From Gracilinema caldarium (lineage in GTDB: Bacteria > Spirochaetota > Spirochaetia > Treponematales > Breznakiellaceae), in contig NZ_JAJUHW010000031.1 of the NCBI RefSeq assembly GCF_029265695.1, positions 1 through 34,295 of the forward strand: 34,295 nt of DNA, in the 5' to 3' direction. A program made the position numbers and the translations under genes. Position 1 is the stretch's first letter. The number at the start of each line of letters is the position of its first letter. Shown in pieces: positions 24,733 to 33,189 of the stretch. The notes beneath the pieces are model-generated. The model was not told the DNA's origin and ran no database searches. It saw nothing but the letters and a program-made list of their open reading frames with translations.

Positions 24733-26232
24733 ATGCCAGTCATACTGCGTATCGCTTTTCGCAATATATGGGAACACAGGGCTAAAAGCCTCATTATCGG
24801 TTCCTTTATTGCCCTGGGGGTAATCATCCTCCTGATTGGAAATTCCCTCTTAGACTCATCCAAACGGGGAGTCCAAAAGGGATTTATCGAAAATTTTACC
24901 GGCGATGTTATGATCTACGGTCCCTCTGCCACGGCGGTTTCCGTTTTTGGCGAGGGGGGCAGCGAAACCGGGGAGATACCGGTTATCCCCGATTTTGACA
25001 AAGTCCAGGCACACTTAGCCACCCTATCGGATGTAAAATCCTCGGCAAGTATGTCCGTAGCTTACGGGCTCCTTACCCTGGATGCGGCGGAGGAGATCCA
25101 GGACGTAGTCAGCTCAGAAGAAGAGCCAACAGGACCTCCCATCACTATCGTATTTGGCGTAGATGGAGACCGGTATTTTTCCATGTTTCCTTCTATAGAA
25201 TTGGAAGAAGGCTCATACCTCAAACCAGGCGAACCGGGCATAATGCTCACCCGGGGTCAAATCGAAAAACTGGAAAAGCGGTTCAAAAAACAAGTCCATG
25301 TGGGAGACAAGGTACTTGTCACCGGATTCGGCACCCAAAACTTTAAAATACGAGAGCTTCCGGTTAAAGGAATCTATAAACGGAGCCTTTCAAGCAGCCT
25401 GCCGGACTTTATGTCCTTTGCGGACATTGATACCGCCCGGGTACTGGGGGGCCTTACCGTAGGCGCGAACGAAGCAAGCCAGATCTCAGACACCGAAAAA
25501 CAGCTTTTGTCGATTGGCAACACCGATGACCTTTTCTCCGATGACATGGTGGATTCTGTCCAGACCAGCACGGTAAATCTGGATGCCATAGCACAGAGCC
25601 TGTCCAGTTCCGCCGAACGGGAACGGCTCAATCAGGCTGACACGGGAGCCTGGCACTTTATCCTGATCCGGCTGAACCATCCAGCCTTAGCGGGCCTATT
25701 TATCCAGGACTTGAATAAGTGGTTTGCCGCTGAAGGTATCGATGCCCATGCGACAAACTGGCAAGGAGCTGCGGGCACCTATGGCAAGTTTTCCGATATA
25801 GTCCGCATTGTCTTTATCATCGCCATACTCCTCGTTTCCGTGGTAGCAGTCATCATTATGATGAATACCCTGGTGATTTCGGTCATTGAACGGACCAGTG
25901 AAATCGGCACGATGCGTGCCCTGGGGGCTCATCGGAAAACAATTAAACGGCTTTTCCTGGCCGAAACCCTTTCACTCACCGCCGTTTTCGGTCTTATCGG
26001 CGCCGTTCTTTCCATGATTATCGTAGCCGTTTTAAATGCCCTCCATATCAGCGCGGGGGACAACGGCCTCTTGGTCATGCTTTTTGGCGGCGATGTATTG
26101 CACTTAAGCCCGGCGCTCCCATCATTCGTGTCCTCGGTGATACTGGTCTTTATCGTCGGATACCTGGCACACCTGTACCCCGTATCCCTAGCCCTGAAGA
26201 TCCAGCCGGTTAAAGCCATCCAGGCAGACTAG
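24733..26232 (+). CDS. FtsX/LolE-type ABC permease 1
   Basis: A 499-residue membrane protein with the LolC/E-MacB layout. It has one N-terminal membrane helix (about 18-38), then a large periplasmic MacB-like core domain (about 40-350), and three C-terminal helices forming the FtsX domain (about 355-380, 405-435, 462-487). The cytoplasmic coupling loop ERTSEIGTMRALGAHRKTI is the family signature. The periplasmic part carries a long acidic Ser/Asp-rich insertion. The GGAG at the end of the ATPase gene acts as its Shine-Dalgarno, so the genes are coupled. It pairs with the next permease to make a heterodimer, as LolC does with LolE. Confidence 0.93.
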   Translation: MPVILRIAFRNIWEHRAKSLIIGSFIALGVIILLIGNSLLDSSKRGVQKGFIENFTGDVMIYGPSATAVSVFGEGGSETGEIPVIPDFDKVQAHLATLSDVKSSASMSVAYGLLTLDAAEEIQDVVSSEEEPTGPPITIVFGVDGDRYFSMFPSIELEEGSYLKPGEPGIMLTRGQIEKLEKRFKKQVHVGDKVLVTGFGTQNFKIRELPVKGIYKRSLSSSLPDFMSFADIDTARVLGGLTVGANEASQISDTEKQLLSIGNTDDLFSDDMVDSVQTSTVNLDAIAQSLSSSAERERLNQADTGAWHFILIRLNHPALAGLFIQDLNKWFAAEGIDAHATNWQGAAGTYGKFSDIVRIVFIIAILLVSVVAVIIMMNTLVISVIERTSEIGTMRALGAHRKTIKRLFLAETLSLTAVFGLIGAVLSMIIVAVLNALHISAGDNGLLVMLFGGDVLHLSPALPSFVSSVILVFIVGYLAHLYPVSLALKIQPVKAIQAD

Positions 26233-26241
26233 GAGTAAAAA

Positions 26242-27573
26242 ATGAACAGCCTTATTTTAATGGCCTTTAGAAACTTAAGCCGCCAGAAACGGCGGAGCTT
26301 CCTTTTAGGCGGGGCCATCGCCTTTGGTATTATGATAGTAACGGTCATTACGAGCCTCGCCGGAGGACTCGTCGGCAACGTAGCAGCCAACATAGCCCAC
26401 CTCTTTGCGGGGCATGTCTTTATCGAAGGGGTCGAAAAATCCCCCAGCGGTAAAAATCTGGAAATTATCCGTGACGACAAGCTGATAAACGAGACTTTAC
26501 AGGCAGCGGGGCTTGGAGATGCGTACATCCAGAAACGGTCCGGAGCCGCCGTGACCCTTATTTTTGAAGGGAAAAAAGTCCAACAGTCCATTATTGGTGT
26601 GGATTTCGAAAAAGAACGGCTCCTGCGGGAACGGGTAACCTTTATAAGAGGTGGATTTGAGCAAGTTACCACACCCAATGCGCTATTTGTAAGCGAACAG
26701 GTTGCGCAAAGACTCAAAATTGATGTGGGGGACCGGCTCCTTGCCCAAACCAAGACCGTGACGGGCCAGTTCAACGTAGGTGAATTCCGGGTAGCGGGCA
26801 TTATGCCCAGCATGGGCCTTTTTGATCAAATGCTCGCCTATACCCCCAAGGCATACCTGAACAGTCTTATCGGCCTCGGGACCGACGAATACCAGTCTCT
26901 GGGCATTATGCTCTCAGACCTCACTAAATCAGACAAGGTAGCGGAGACCGTAAAAGCAGCCCTTAAGGCCCGGGCTCCCGTATTCGAGCTTGCCCCGGGC
27001 ACCCTGACAAGCGCAAGCAATCCCGGCCAGTCCCGGTATCAAAAGCTTGCCCAGCTCGCCCGCAAAGAAACCTGGGAAGGCACCAAGTACCGGGTCTATA
27101 CCATCAACGATACGATTTCCCAGATCGAACAGGTAGTACAAATCCTTAATACGGTAAGTACGGTCATCCTAGTGGTTCTTTTTGTTATCATTCTTGTGGG
27201 CATACTCAATACCTTTAGGATCATCATTTACGAACGGACCAAGGAAATCGGTACCATGCGGGCCCTGGGACTGCAGCGCCCGGACGTACGAAACCTCTTT
27301 ATTTTGGAAGCAGCCTTTCTGGCCCTGGGAGGTGTCCTTGCGGGTTTCGCGGCCGCAGGAATTGTGATGCTCCTCCTTTCATTCATCAATTTTGGAACCG
27401 GGACCTTCTTTGCCCTCTTTATGAAGAACGGCCACCTTTCATTTATACCCCAGATCTCCCAGTCATCACTGCATGTCATCTTAGTAGTACTGCTTACGGT
27501 CCTTGCAGCATTTCTGCCTGCCCGGCGGGCCGCAAAATTGGAACCCGCCGACGCCCTGCGGAGCAGCAAATGA
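26242..27573 (+). CDS. FtsX/LolE-type ABC permease 2
   Basis: A 443-residue permease of the same type as its upstream neighbour. It has an N-terminal helix (about 18-42), a periplasmic core (about 45-290) and a three-helix FtsX domain with the coupling motif ERTKEIGTMRALGLQRPDV. It ends in PADALRSSK, a normal FtsX end. The GGAG Shine-Dalgarno is 6 bases before the ATG, 9 bases after permease 1. It is shorter than permease 1 in the periplasmic domain, which suggests a division of roles as in LolC and LolE, only one of which contacts the carrier protein. Which of the two does so here is not visible. Confidence 0.93.
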   Translation: MNSLILMAFRNLSRQKRRSFLLGGAIAFGIMIVTVITSLAGGLVGNVAANIAHLFAGHVFIEGVEKSPSGKNLEIIRDDKLINETLQAAGLGDAYIQKRSGAAVTLIFEGKKVQQSIIGVDFEKERLLRERVTFIRGGFEQVTTPNALFVSEQVAQRLKIDVGDRLLAQTKTVTGQFNVGEFRVAGIMPSMGLFDQMLAYTPKAYLNSLIGLGTDEYQSLGIMLSDLTKSDKVAETVKAALKARAPVFELAPGTLTSASNPGQSRYQKLAQLARKETWEGTKYRVYTINDTISQIEQVVQILNTVSTVILVVLFVIILVGILNTFRIIIYERTKEIGTMRALGLQRPDVRNLFILEAAFLALGGVLAGFAAAGIVMLLLSFINFGTGTFFALFMKNGHLSFIPQISQSSLHVILVVLLTVLAAFLPARRAAKLEPADALRSSK

Positions 27574-27605
27574 GAATGAATCAAGAATACACACAGGAGT
27601 TTTAT

Positions 27606-28424
27606 ATGAGCCAGAACAGACCAAGTCTCCCAATAGAGCCCGCTAAGATTGCGCCAGCCTTCAGAACCGCAATCATGGGTATCGCTGCGGCCCTTATGTT
27701 TTTCGCAGCCCCTCAAGGGGCCCTCTTTGCCCAAACCCAGCCGGATGTAAAGGCAATCCTTGCAAAACTGGATGCCATGAACGATTTCTCCGGCCTTGAT
27801 TTTACCGGAGTCTTTACCATCGTGTCGGAAAAACCGGGTGAAAAGGCTGCCCTTACTCAGATCAGAATGTTCCGCCGGGATTCCAAGAACCAGTTCACCC
27901 TGCTCATTCAGCAGCCCGAGGCCAGCAAGGGGCAGGGTTACTTAAAAGAAGGGGACAACGTTTGGTTCTACGATCCCTCGAGCCGCAAATTCACCCATTC
28001 GAGCCTTAAAGAAAACCTGAACAATTCGGACGCCAAAAACTCCGACTTTAGCCGCCGCACCATCCTGGATGATTACGATGTCAGCGGAACCGAAGAGGGT
28101 ATGCTTGGCAAGTTCCCCGTCTGGATTATCAACCTCAAAGCAAAAAACGACAAGGTTTCCTACGATGTGAGTAAACTCTTTGTCCGCAAGGACGGGAATC
28201 TGCTCCTTAAACAGGAAGACTATTCAGTTTCGGGCAAAAAAATGCGCACCACCCTGTATCCCAAGTATGCGGACCTGGGAAACGGCAAAATGTTCCCCTC
28301 CCAGATGCTTATCGTGGACGAGTTAAATCCGGGCGAAAAGAGCCAAATCACCATGACCGAGCTTTCCACCAGCAAGCTTCCTGACAAGGTCTTTACCAAG
28401 GCTTTCCTGGAACAGGTCAATTAG
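27606..28424 (+). CDS. LolA-like outer-membrane lipoprotein-sorting (carrier) protein
   Basis: A 272-residue periplasmic protein with a signal peptide (hydrophobic TAIMGIAAALMFFAAP, cleavage after ALFA near residue 42). The mature part (about 45-270) has the LolA-like unclosed-barrel pattern of the family named outer membrane lipoprotein-sorting protein: repeated long strands such as GQGYLKEGDNVWFYDPSSRKF and the closing TELSTSKLPDKVFTKAFLE. It is expected to ferry a hydrophobic group through the periplasm. The start at 27606 is preferred because AGGAG lies 6 bases before it. An ATG at 27570 overlaps the permease stop but lacks a ribosome site and gives a poor signal peptide. Confidence 0.87.
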   Translation: MSQNRPSLPIEPAKIAPAFRTAIMGIAAALMFFAAPQGALFAQTQPDVKAILAKLDAMNDFSGLDFTGVFTIVSEKPGEKAALTQIRMFRRDSKNQFTLLIQQPEASKGQGYLKEGDNVWFYDPSSRKFTHSSLKENLNNSDAKNSDFSRRTILDDYDVSGTEEGMLGKFPVWIINLKAKNDKVSYDVSKLFVRKDGNLLLKQEDYSVSGKKMRTTLYPKYADLGNGKMFPSQMLIVDELNPGEKSQITMTELSTSKLPDKVFTKAFLEQVN

Positions 28425-28438
28425 GGAGGGCCAGGTTG

Positions 28439-30025
28439 ATGAATATATCGCGCCATTTTCATGCTTTTTCCCTTTCAGTTCTCGGCTTCCTTTTCGTGTT
28501 TGGGCCCGGCGCCGGCCCGGAGATGCTGTCAGCCCAAACGAGCACCATCATCACCGATGAGGACGCCCTCTTTGGCGATGCTGCCCCGGACACCCTGGCT
28601 CCGGGTCCGGCGCCGGCGGCCGGCGCCGCCGATGCGGCCCAATCCTCCGCGGGCGTCGTGAGTGCCGCCAGCGCTAGCAGCGCAAGCAGCGCTGGAGCCG
28701 CGTCCAGCTCCAGCGCGGTCTCGGCCTTCCTTACCAGGGATCAGGTCCGCATCGGCGGCAGCTTTACCGGTAAGCTCGGCACGAGCTTTACCTGGACCAA
28801 TCCCTGGGAGGGCAACCGGGATCCCCTGAACCCGGACAAGTCGACCCTGGATCCCGCAATCGCCTCTACCCTCTTTTTCGATGCCCGCCCCCAGGAGGAC
28901 CTGCGCTTCTACGGCAGCATCAAGACTGCCTGGCCCTTTACCAATTCAGCTACATTCCTAACAGACGCAACCTATGTAGAGCTGCCTTCACCTTCGGTTA
29001 CAACAAAATCAGCCAGTTTTTCGACGGTTAACCTCCAGGTTTTCGAACTCTTTACAGACTTTTCCTGGAACGATGCGGCCTACTTCCGTTTCGGAAAACA
29101 CACCGTAAAATGGGGCGTAGGCTATTTCTTTAGCCCCGCAGATGTCCTCAATCTTACTTCTATTGATGTTACGAATCCCACGGCCCAGCGGGAAGGACCT
29201 ATAAGTCTCAGGGCACTCCTCCCGATCCCCGGAAGCCAGAACAATCTCTGGGGCTACCTGCTCCTTCCAGGCGCTTTACCCTCGGGAAGCACCAGCGGCG
29301 AAACAGAAGCCTTTAAACCCCAGGATCTTGCCTATGCTGGCAAGGGAGAATTTCTTCTCGGCAACTGGGAGATCGGCCTCGGCGCTTATTATAAAAATGA
29401 TAAGGCGCCCCGGCTTATAACAACCGCCACCGGGTCCCTGGGCCGCTTTGACCTCTTTGCCGAGGCCGTCGCAAGCTGGGGAAACGACCGGCAGTATGTG
29501 ACGAGCTTAACTCCAACACCGGCCTTTGAAAGCCGGGATGACCGCTGGTATTTCCAGGGCACCGCAGGCTTTCTCTACACCGCCCGGGACGGCTACACCA
29601 GCATCGCCGCCCAATATTATTTTAACGGCGAAGGCTACAGCTATGAAGAGCGGGAAAATCTTATTAATCAGTATACTGCCCTCCCCCAAACGTTGCAGGA
29701 TAGCCTTGCTCCGGTTCTTGGGGGACTTCTTTATGGCGCAAGCCAGCACTATGGAGCCCTCTCGATATCCCGATCAGAGCTTTTTATAAAAGACGTAAGT
29801 GCTTCGATCCTTGTTATGGCAAACCTGGCGGACCTTTCGGGCTTTATTACCCCCAGCCTTAACTACAAGGTTTTCAAGTATATGAACCTTTCCCTGTCTC
29901 CCACCTTTGTATGGTACATCGATGCACTGTGGGGCACGGGTAAAAACAGCGAATACATCCTAGTAAACAAGGGCCCTGCCCTTACCATCAGCCTCAGCGC
30001 GGCCCTGGGCTCCGGCAGGTTCTAA
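28439..30025 (+). CDS. Predicted outer-membrane beta-barrel protein of the ABC operon
   Basis: A 528-residue protein with a signal peptide (about 1-33, ending LSAQ). An Ala/Ser/Pro-rich low-complexity linker follows (about 45-95), then a long run of amphipathic strands ending in GSGRF, the terminal-Phe signal of outer-membrane barrels. RFGKHTVKWGVGYFFSPADV near 220 recalls the GRQxxxWGxxxxxP motif of DUF1302-type barrels. The start at 28439 follows GGAGGG by 8 bases; a TTG immediately upstream is an alternative. It is the last gene of the operon, so it probably receives or inserts what the LolA-like carrier brings. Function is inferred from position and fold only. Confidence 0.8.
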   Translation: MNISRHFHAFSLSVLGFLFVFGPGAGPEMLSAQTSTIITDEDALFGDAAPDTLAPGPAPAAGAADAAQSSAGVVSAASASSASSAGAASSSSAVSAFLTRDQVRIGGSFTGKLGTSFTWTNPWEGNRDPLNPDKSTLDPAIASTLFFDARPQEDLRFYGSIKTAWPFTNSATFLTDATYVELPSPSVTTKSASFSTVNLQVFELFTDFSWNDAAYFRFGKHTVKWGVGYFFSPADVLNLTSIDVTNPTAQREGPISLRALLPIPGSQNNLWGYLLLPGALPSGSTSGETEAFKPQDLAYAGKGEFLLGNWEIGLGAYYKNDKAPRLITTATGSLGRFDLFAEAVASWGNDRQYVTSLTPTPAFESRDDRWYFQGTAGFLYTARDGYTSIAAQYYFNGEGYSYEERENLINQYTALPQTLQDSLAPVLGGLLYGASQHYGALSISRSELFIKDVSASILVMANLADLSGFITPSLNYKVFKYMNLSLSPTFVWYIDALWGTGKNSEYILVNKGPALTISLSAALGSGRF

Positions 30026-30055
30026 AACCTAAGGCCTACCTGTCTGTAAAACGCT

Positions 30056-30092
30056 GCGGCTCCCCGGCATCCGGGGAGCCGCTGTTTTTTTT
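30056..30092 (+). terminator. Strong intrinsic terminator of the ABC operon
   Basis: A perfect 12-base GC-rich stem (30056-30067 pairing with 30071-30082) with a CAT loop is followed by eight consecutive T (30085-30092). It lies 30 bases after the barrel gene stop and faces the convergent lipoprotein gene. Confidence 0.95.
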
Positions 30093-30207
30093 CAAAGTAT
30101 TTAACGTTAGGAAGATTTTTGAAATGCCTATCCTGTGTCCAGAGCACAGCATTATTAGGAACAAATACAATTCTGTTTCCGTATGTAATTACTTCAAGAA
30201 AAGTACC
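30088..30207 (-). pseudogene. Relic of a PIN-domain (VapC-like) protein C-terminus
   Basis: On the minus strand an open stretch of about 40 codons ends in AVLWTQDRHFKNLPNVKYF. This strongly resembles the end of PIN-domain ribonucleases, which typically read L(W/Y)TxDxHF-x-x-x-xGL/V, with the Asp contributing to the active site. No start codon, no N-terminal PIN residues and no antitoxin gene are present. The frame is preceded by the stop of the lipoprotein gene and runs into the T-run of the terminator. I read it as a decayed toxin remnant. Similarity is by recognition only. Confidence 0.45.
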
Positions 30208-30219
30208 AGCTTTTAGATT

Positions 30220-31842
30220 TTAAAACCGTCCGCCGATGCCGATGCCGCCGTAGATCGCGTAGCTGTAGGGGCCCCCTGCTTCAGCCAGTGCATAGGCGGT
30301 GAAATTGATTGGACTTTTGGTATATACACTCAGTTCTGCCCCTAATGAGAGGGGAAGCTGCAGGGTTAATGAGCCCTTGTTGAGCGGATCGCTTTTCATG
30401 GCCGCCGAAAGGGCGAGCCGCACCGGGTTGGAGATCCGCAGCTCTGCGCCGAGCCTCAGGGTAGACCAGATGAAGAGGTCCGGTGTTGACCAGCGGTCAT
30501 CGGTCCAGTAGGGATAAAAGGTGGAAACCTGGAGTTCTGGAGCGGCAAAAAGTCTCAAGGGGCCGTCGCCATATTCAAGGGGAACAGAGATCGATAGTCC
30601 ATCGTAGTTGGCAAGTCCGTCCCAGGCAGGGGGAATGTATGGGGTGCTTTCTTCCGAGGAGCTATCGCTTGTAAAACTGCGGAAAGAGCCCCGGATACCA
30701 ACCGCGGCAGAAAAGGGACTTTGGGCCTCAGTAAGCTTCAGTTTGGCCGTTGCGGTAAATCCAATCCAGTCGGTACTAATATCGGACACCAGAGGCCGGC
30801 CTACATAGGTTACGAGCATACCTGCTTCCGCATATTCACTCAGAGCAAGCCTCAAGGATGAAAGAGAAACCAGAGTGGAACCTACTGGCTCAGCTGGGGA
30901 TGCTAGATGAGAAACAAAGGCCGTAGAAAGAGACCAGGAGCTATCATGCAAGACCTGCGCATCAGGAACAAAAAAGGGCTCAGAAAACCCAGAACCACCG
31001 AGCCAGGTCCGCAGCGTGAGGCCGCTTTTTACATACACATAATGCCGAAATTCCTCTCCCATTGGCTGAGCAGCCCCGTTAAGGCCCTGAACCACCAAGG
31101 TGTATCTTCCCTTTGGGACCATGCGGCCCTGGCTATCGGTGCCGTCCCAGAAAACATCCTGGGCTCCCTTGGTTATTTCATAGGGACCGAGAGGCCTGAC
31201 AAGCCGATTCTTCTGATCCAGCACCTGCAGGCTGACGGACCCCGGGGCGGTCACATATACGGTAAGCCGTGCAGCACCAAAATATCCCAGATTGTCCGGA
31301 TTCAATGAACTACTTTGCATTTCTACATCGATGATACGAAAGTCTGCCGGAACAAGTTCTACTCTGAGTACAACGGTACTATCTTTATTAATTTGAACAG
31401 TATCTTCCCAGACTTCAAATCCAAAAACCCGCACTTCTATATGGTGCGTACCGGGAGACAGATCAAAGGTGTTGCCGATACGGGGATCTCCGTCTATAAT
31501 TACCGGCGATCCATAGGGGAATCCAAGCAGTTTTAACGTTCCATGGGGCGGAACTTCCCTGACTATGATGACGGTGTTGGAAGTCTCCCACCCTGAGTTA
31601 TAGGGATCCGAAGCGTTCCAGGAGCTGTTTCCCGTCGAAGTGCCGCTTCCTCCTGATGTACTATTGCCTGAGGTTCCGGAATTCTTTTCCTGGGCAGCCC
31701 TGTTCCTGCGGGCCGCTTCCTCATCAGCATTTACAGAGCGTGAATAGGTGCTGCCGGAACTGGTAGTACAGGAAAGGAACAACAAGGAGACTGAGCCGAA
31801 TAAAAACAACCAAGTAAATATGACTTTCTGATTCATTTTCAT
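30220..31842 (-). CDS. Outer-membrane lipoprotein with PEGA, FlgD-like and beta-barrel regions
   Basis: A protein of about 540 residues. The signal peptide ends in the lipobox LLFLSC (Cys near residue 25). A Ser/Gly/Asn-rich linker (about 30-75) follows. A PEGA-like beta domain is next (about 95-155; GSPVIIDGDPRIGNTFDLSPG). Then comes a FlgD-like Ig domain with VFWDGTDSQGRMVPKGRYTL (about 215-250). The remainder alternates amphipathic strands and ends in GIGGRF, as outer-membrane barrels do. Function is unknown; it may be a surface or periplasm-spanning structural protein. The start is ambiguous among several in-frame codons between 31842 and 31860, none with a Shine-Dalgarno. It is divergent from the aldo/keto reductase. 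Confidence 0.8.
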   Translation of the reverse strand: MKMNQKVIFTWLFLFGSVSLLFLSCTTSSGSTYSRSVNADEEAARRNRAAQEKNSGTSGNSTSGGSGTSTGNSSWNASDPYNSGWETSNTVIIVREVPPHGTLKLLGFPYGSPVIIDGDPRIGNTFDLSPGTHHIEVRVFGFEVWEDTVQINKDSTVVLRVELVPADFRIIDVEMQSSSLNPDNLGYFGAARLTVYVTAPGSVSLQVLDQKNRLVRPLGPYEITKGAQDVFWDGTDSQGRMVPKGRYTLVVQGLNGAAQPMGEEFRHYVYVKSGLTLRTWLGGSGFSEPFFVPDAQVLHDSSWSLSTAFVSHLASPAEPVGSTLVSLSSLRLALSEYAEAGMLVTYVGRPLVSDISTDWIGFTATAKLKLTEAQSPFSAAVGIRGSFRSFTSDSSSEESTPYIPPAWDGLANYDGLSISVPLEYGDGPLRLFAAPELQVSTFYPYWTDDRWSTPDLFIWSTLRLGAELRISNPVRLALSAAMKSDPLNKGSLTLQLPLSLGAELSVYTKSPINFTAYALAEAGGPYSYAIYGGIGIGGRF

Positions 31843-31887
31843 ACTTATCATCATTGACACAGAAGAAGCAGGTTTTCAATAAATAAA

Positions 31888-31920
31888 CCAATTGTCCCAA
31901 TTGTACAATCGTTGTACAAT
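31888..31920 (+). promoter_or_regulatory. Aldo/keto reductase promoter with tandem palindromes
   Basis: TTGTCC (31892-31897) and TACAAT (31915-31920) are 17 bases apart and lie 6 bases before the ATG. TTGTACAA, a perfect palindrome, occurs at 31901-31908 and 31912-31919, 11 bases apart. CCAATTGT is directly repeated at 31888 and 31897. Palindromes one helical turn apart across the -10 suggest a repressor operator, which may also affect the divergent lipoprotein gene. Confidence 0.55.
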
Positions 31921-31926
31921 CATCCT

Positions 31927-33072
31927 ATGAAATACAGAACATTCCCCAAAATGCCAGAACTGCCGATTTCCGCCTTGGGGCTAGGCATGATGCGCCTCCC
32001 TACCAGGGACAGTGATCCCGCCCATATTGATGAAGCAGCGACGGAACAGCTTTTTTTAGCCGCCGTCGAGCGGGGTGTTACCTATGTGGATACAGCCTAC
32101 CCCTACCACAACGGGGCAAGCGAAATTGTTACCGGCAAGCTCATCAATAAACATGGACTCCGGAACAAAGTACAACTGGCGACCAAATGCCCCGTGTGGC
32201 TTGTCCGGGAAGAAACGGACTGGGAAAAGCTCCTTTCGGAACAGCTTGCAAAACTCGATACGGACCATATCGACTTTTACCTGCTCCATGCCCTGAATGC
32301 GGAGCGCTGGGATACTATTCAGAGACTCCGGGGACTAGAAGCCCTCGAACGGGCAAAAGCCCAAGGGAAAATCCGCCACATTGGGTTTTCCTTCCATGAT
32401 TCACGGGATGTCTTTACCCGGATCATCGATGGATACAATAACTGGGAATTCTGCCAGGTCCAGTACAACTATCTGGATACGGACTTTCAGGCGGGGCTCC
32501 AGGGTATCCGCTATGCAGCAGAACGGAATATTGGGGTCATTGTGATGGAACCATTGCGGGGCGGCGCCCTGGCAAAGGTCCCCGAAGCGGTCGAACGCCT
32601 TTTTGCGGCCACAGGGCAGAACCGGAGCCCCGCCGAATGGGCCCTCCGCTTCGCCCTGGACAGGCCCGAGGTGGTTACGGTTCTTTCTGGTATGGGGTCC
32701 GCCGAACAAGTTATAGAGAACACCGCTGTTGCGGGCTCTGGGGCAGCACAAAGCCTCACTAGCCAGGAACTTGCGGCTTACTCGGGGGCAGCGGCATATT
32801 TTCACGAGAAAATGCCCGTTCCCTGTACGAGCTGCGGCTATTGTATGCCCTGCCCCAACGGGGTAGCCATACCGGATGTCTTTGCCATTTATAACTCCGC
32901 CGTCGCCTTTGACGAGCGGGAGGGCAACTCTAAATGGTACCAAAAGGGCTATGTCTCATCCGGCAAGGGGGCCGACTCCTGTATTGCCTGCGGCGAGTGT
33001 CTGCCCAAGTGTCCCCAGCATATTGATATCATCAATTCACTAGCAGAGGCACACCGGGCTCTTACATATTGA
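31927..33072 (+). CDS. Aldo/keto reductase with C-terminal double 4Fe-4S domain
   Basis: A 381-residue protein. Residues 1 to about 290 form an aldo/keto reductase barrel with the catalytic Asp and Tyr in VDTAYPY, Lys in ATKCP and His in LLHAL. Residues about 295-381 carry two cysteine motifs, CTSCGYCMPCP and CIACGECLPKCP, each with the four-Cys spacing of a 4Fe-4S cluster. Fusions of this kind are common in anaerobes and presumably pass electrons between an NAD(P)H site or ferredoxin and the barrel; the substrate is unknown. The ATG at 31927 has no Shine-Dalgarno. A TTG at 31912 is possible but lies inside the palindrome, and a -10-like box 6 bases before the ATG suggests a leaderless mRNA. 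Confidence 0.93.
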   Translation: MKYRTFPKMPELPISALGLGMMRLPTRDSDPAHIDEAATEQLFLAAVERGVTYVDTAYPYHNGASEIVTGKLINKHGLRNKVQLATKCPVWLVREETDWEKLLSEQLAKLDTDHIDFYLLHALNAERWDTIQRLRGLEALERAKAQGKIRHIGFSFHDSRDVFTRIIDGYNNWEFCQVQYNYLDTDFQAGLQGIRYAAERNIGVIVMEPLRGGALAKVPEAVERLFAATGQNRSPAEWALRFALDRPEVVTVLSGMGSAEQVIENTAVAGSGAAQSLTSQELAAYSGAAAYFHEKMPVPCTSCGYCMPCPNGVAIPDVFAIYNSAVAFDEREGNSKWYQKGYVSSGKGADSCIACGECLPKCPQHIDIINSLAEAHRALTY

Positions 33073-33189
33073 GTGCACAAAGCAGGTAAATAGGGATAGA
33101 TGCAAAATGCTGTTGGAGTCCTCCGTGGTATTCACCTGAAATGCTTGGTTTATTGTCGCTGATGAATCTTCCCGAACCAGTCTGCCTAA

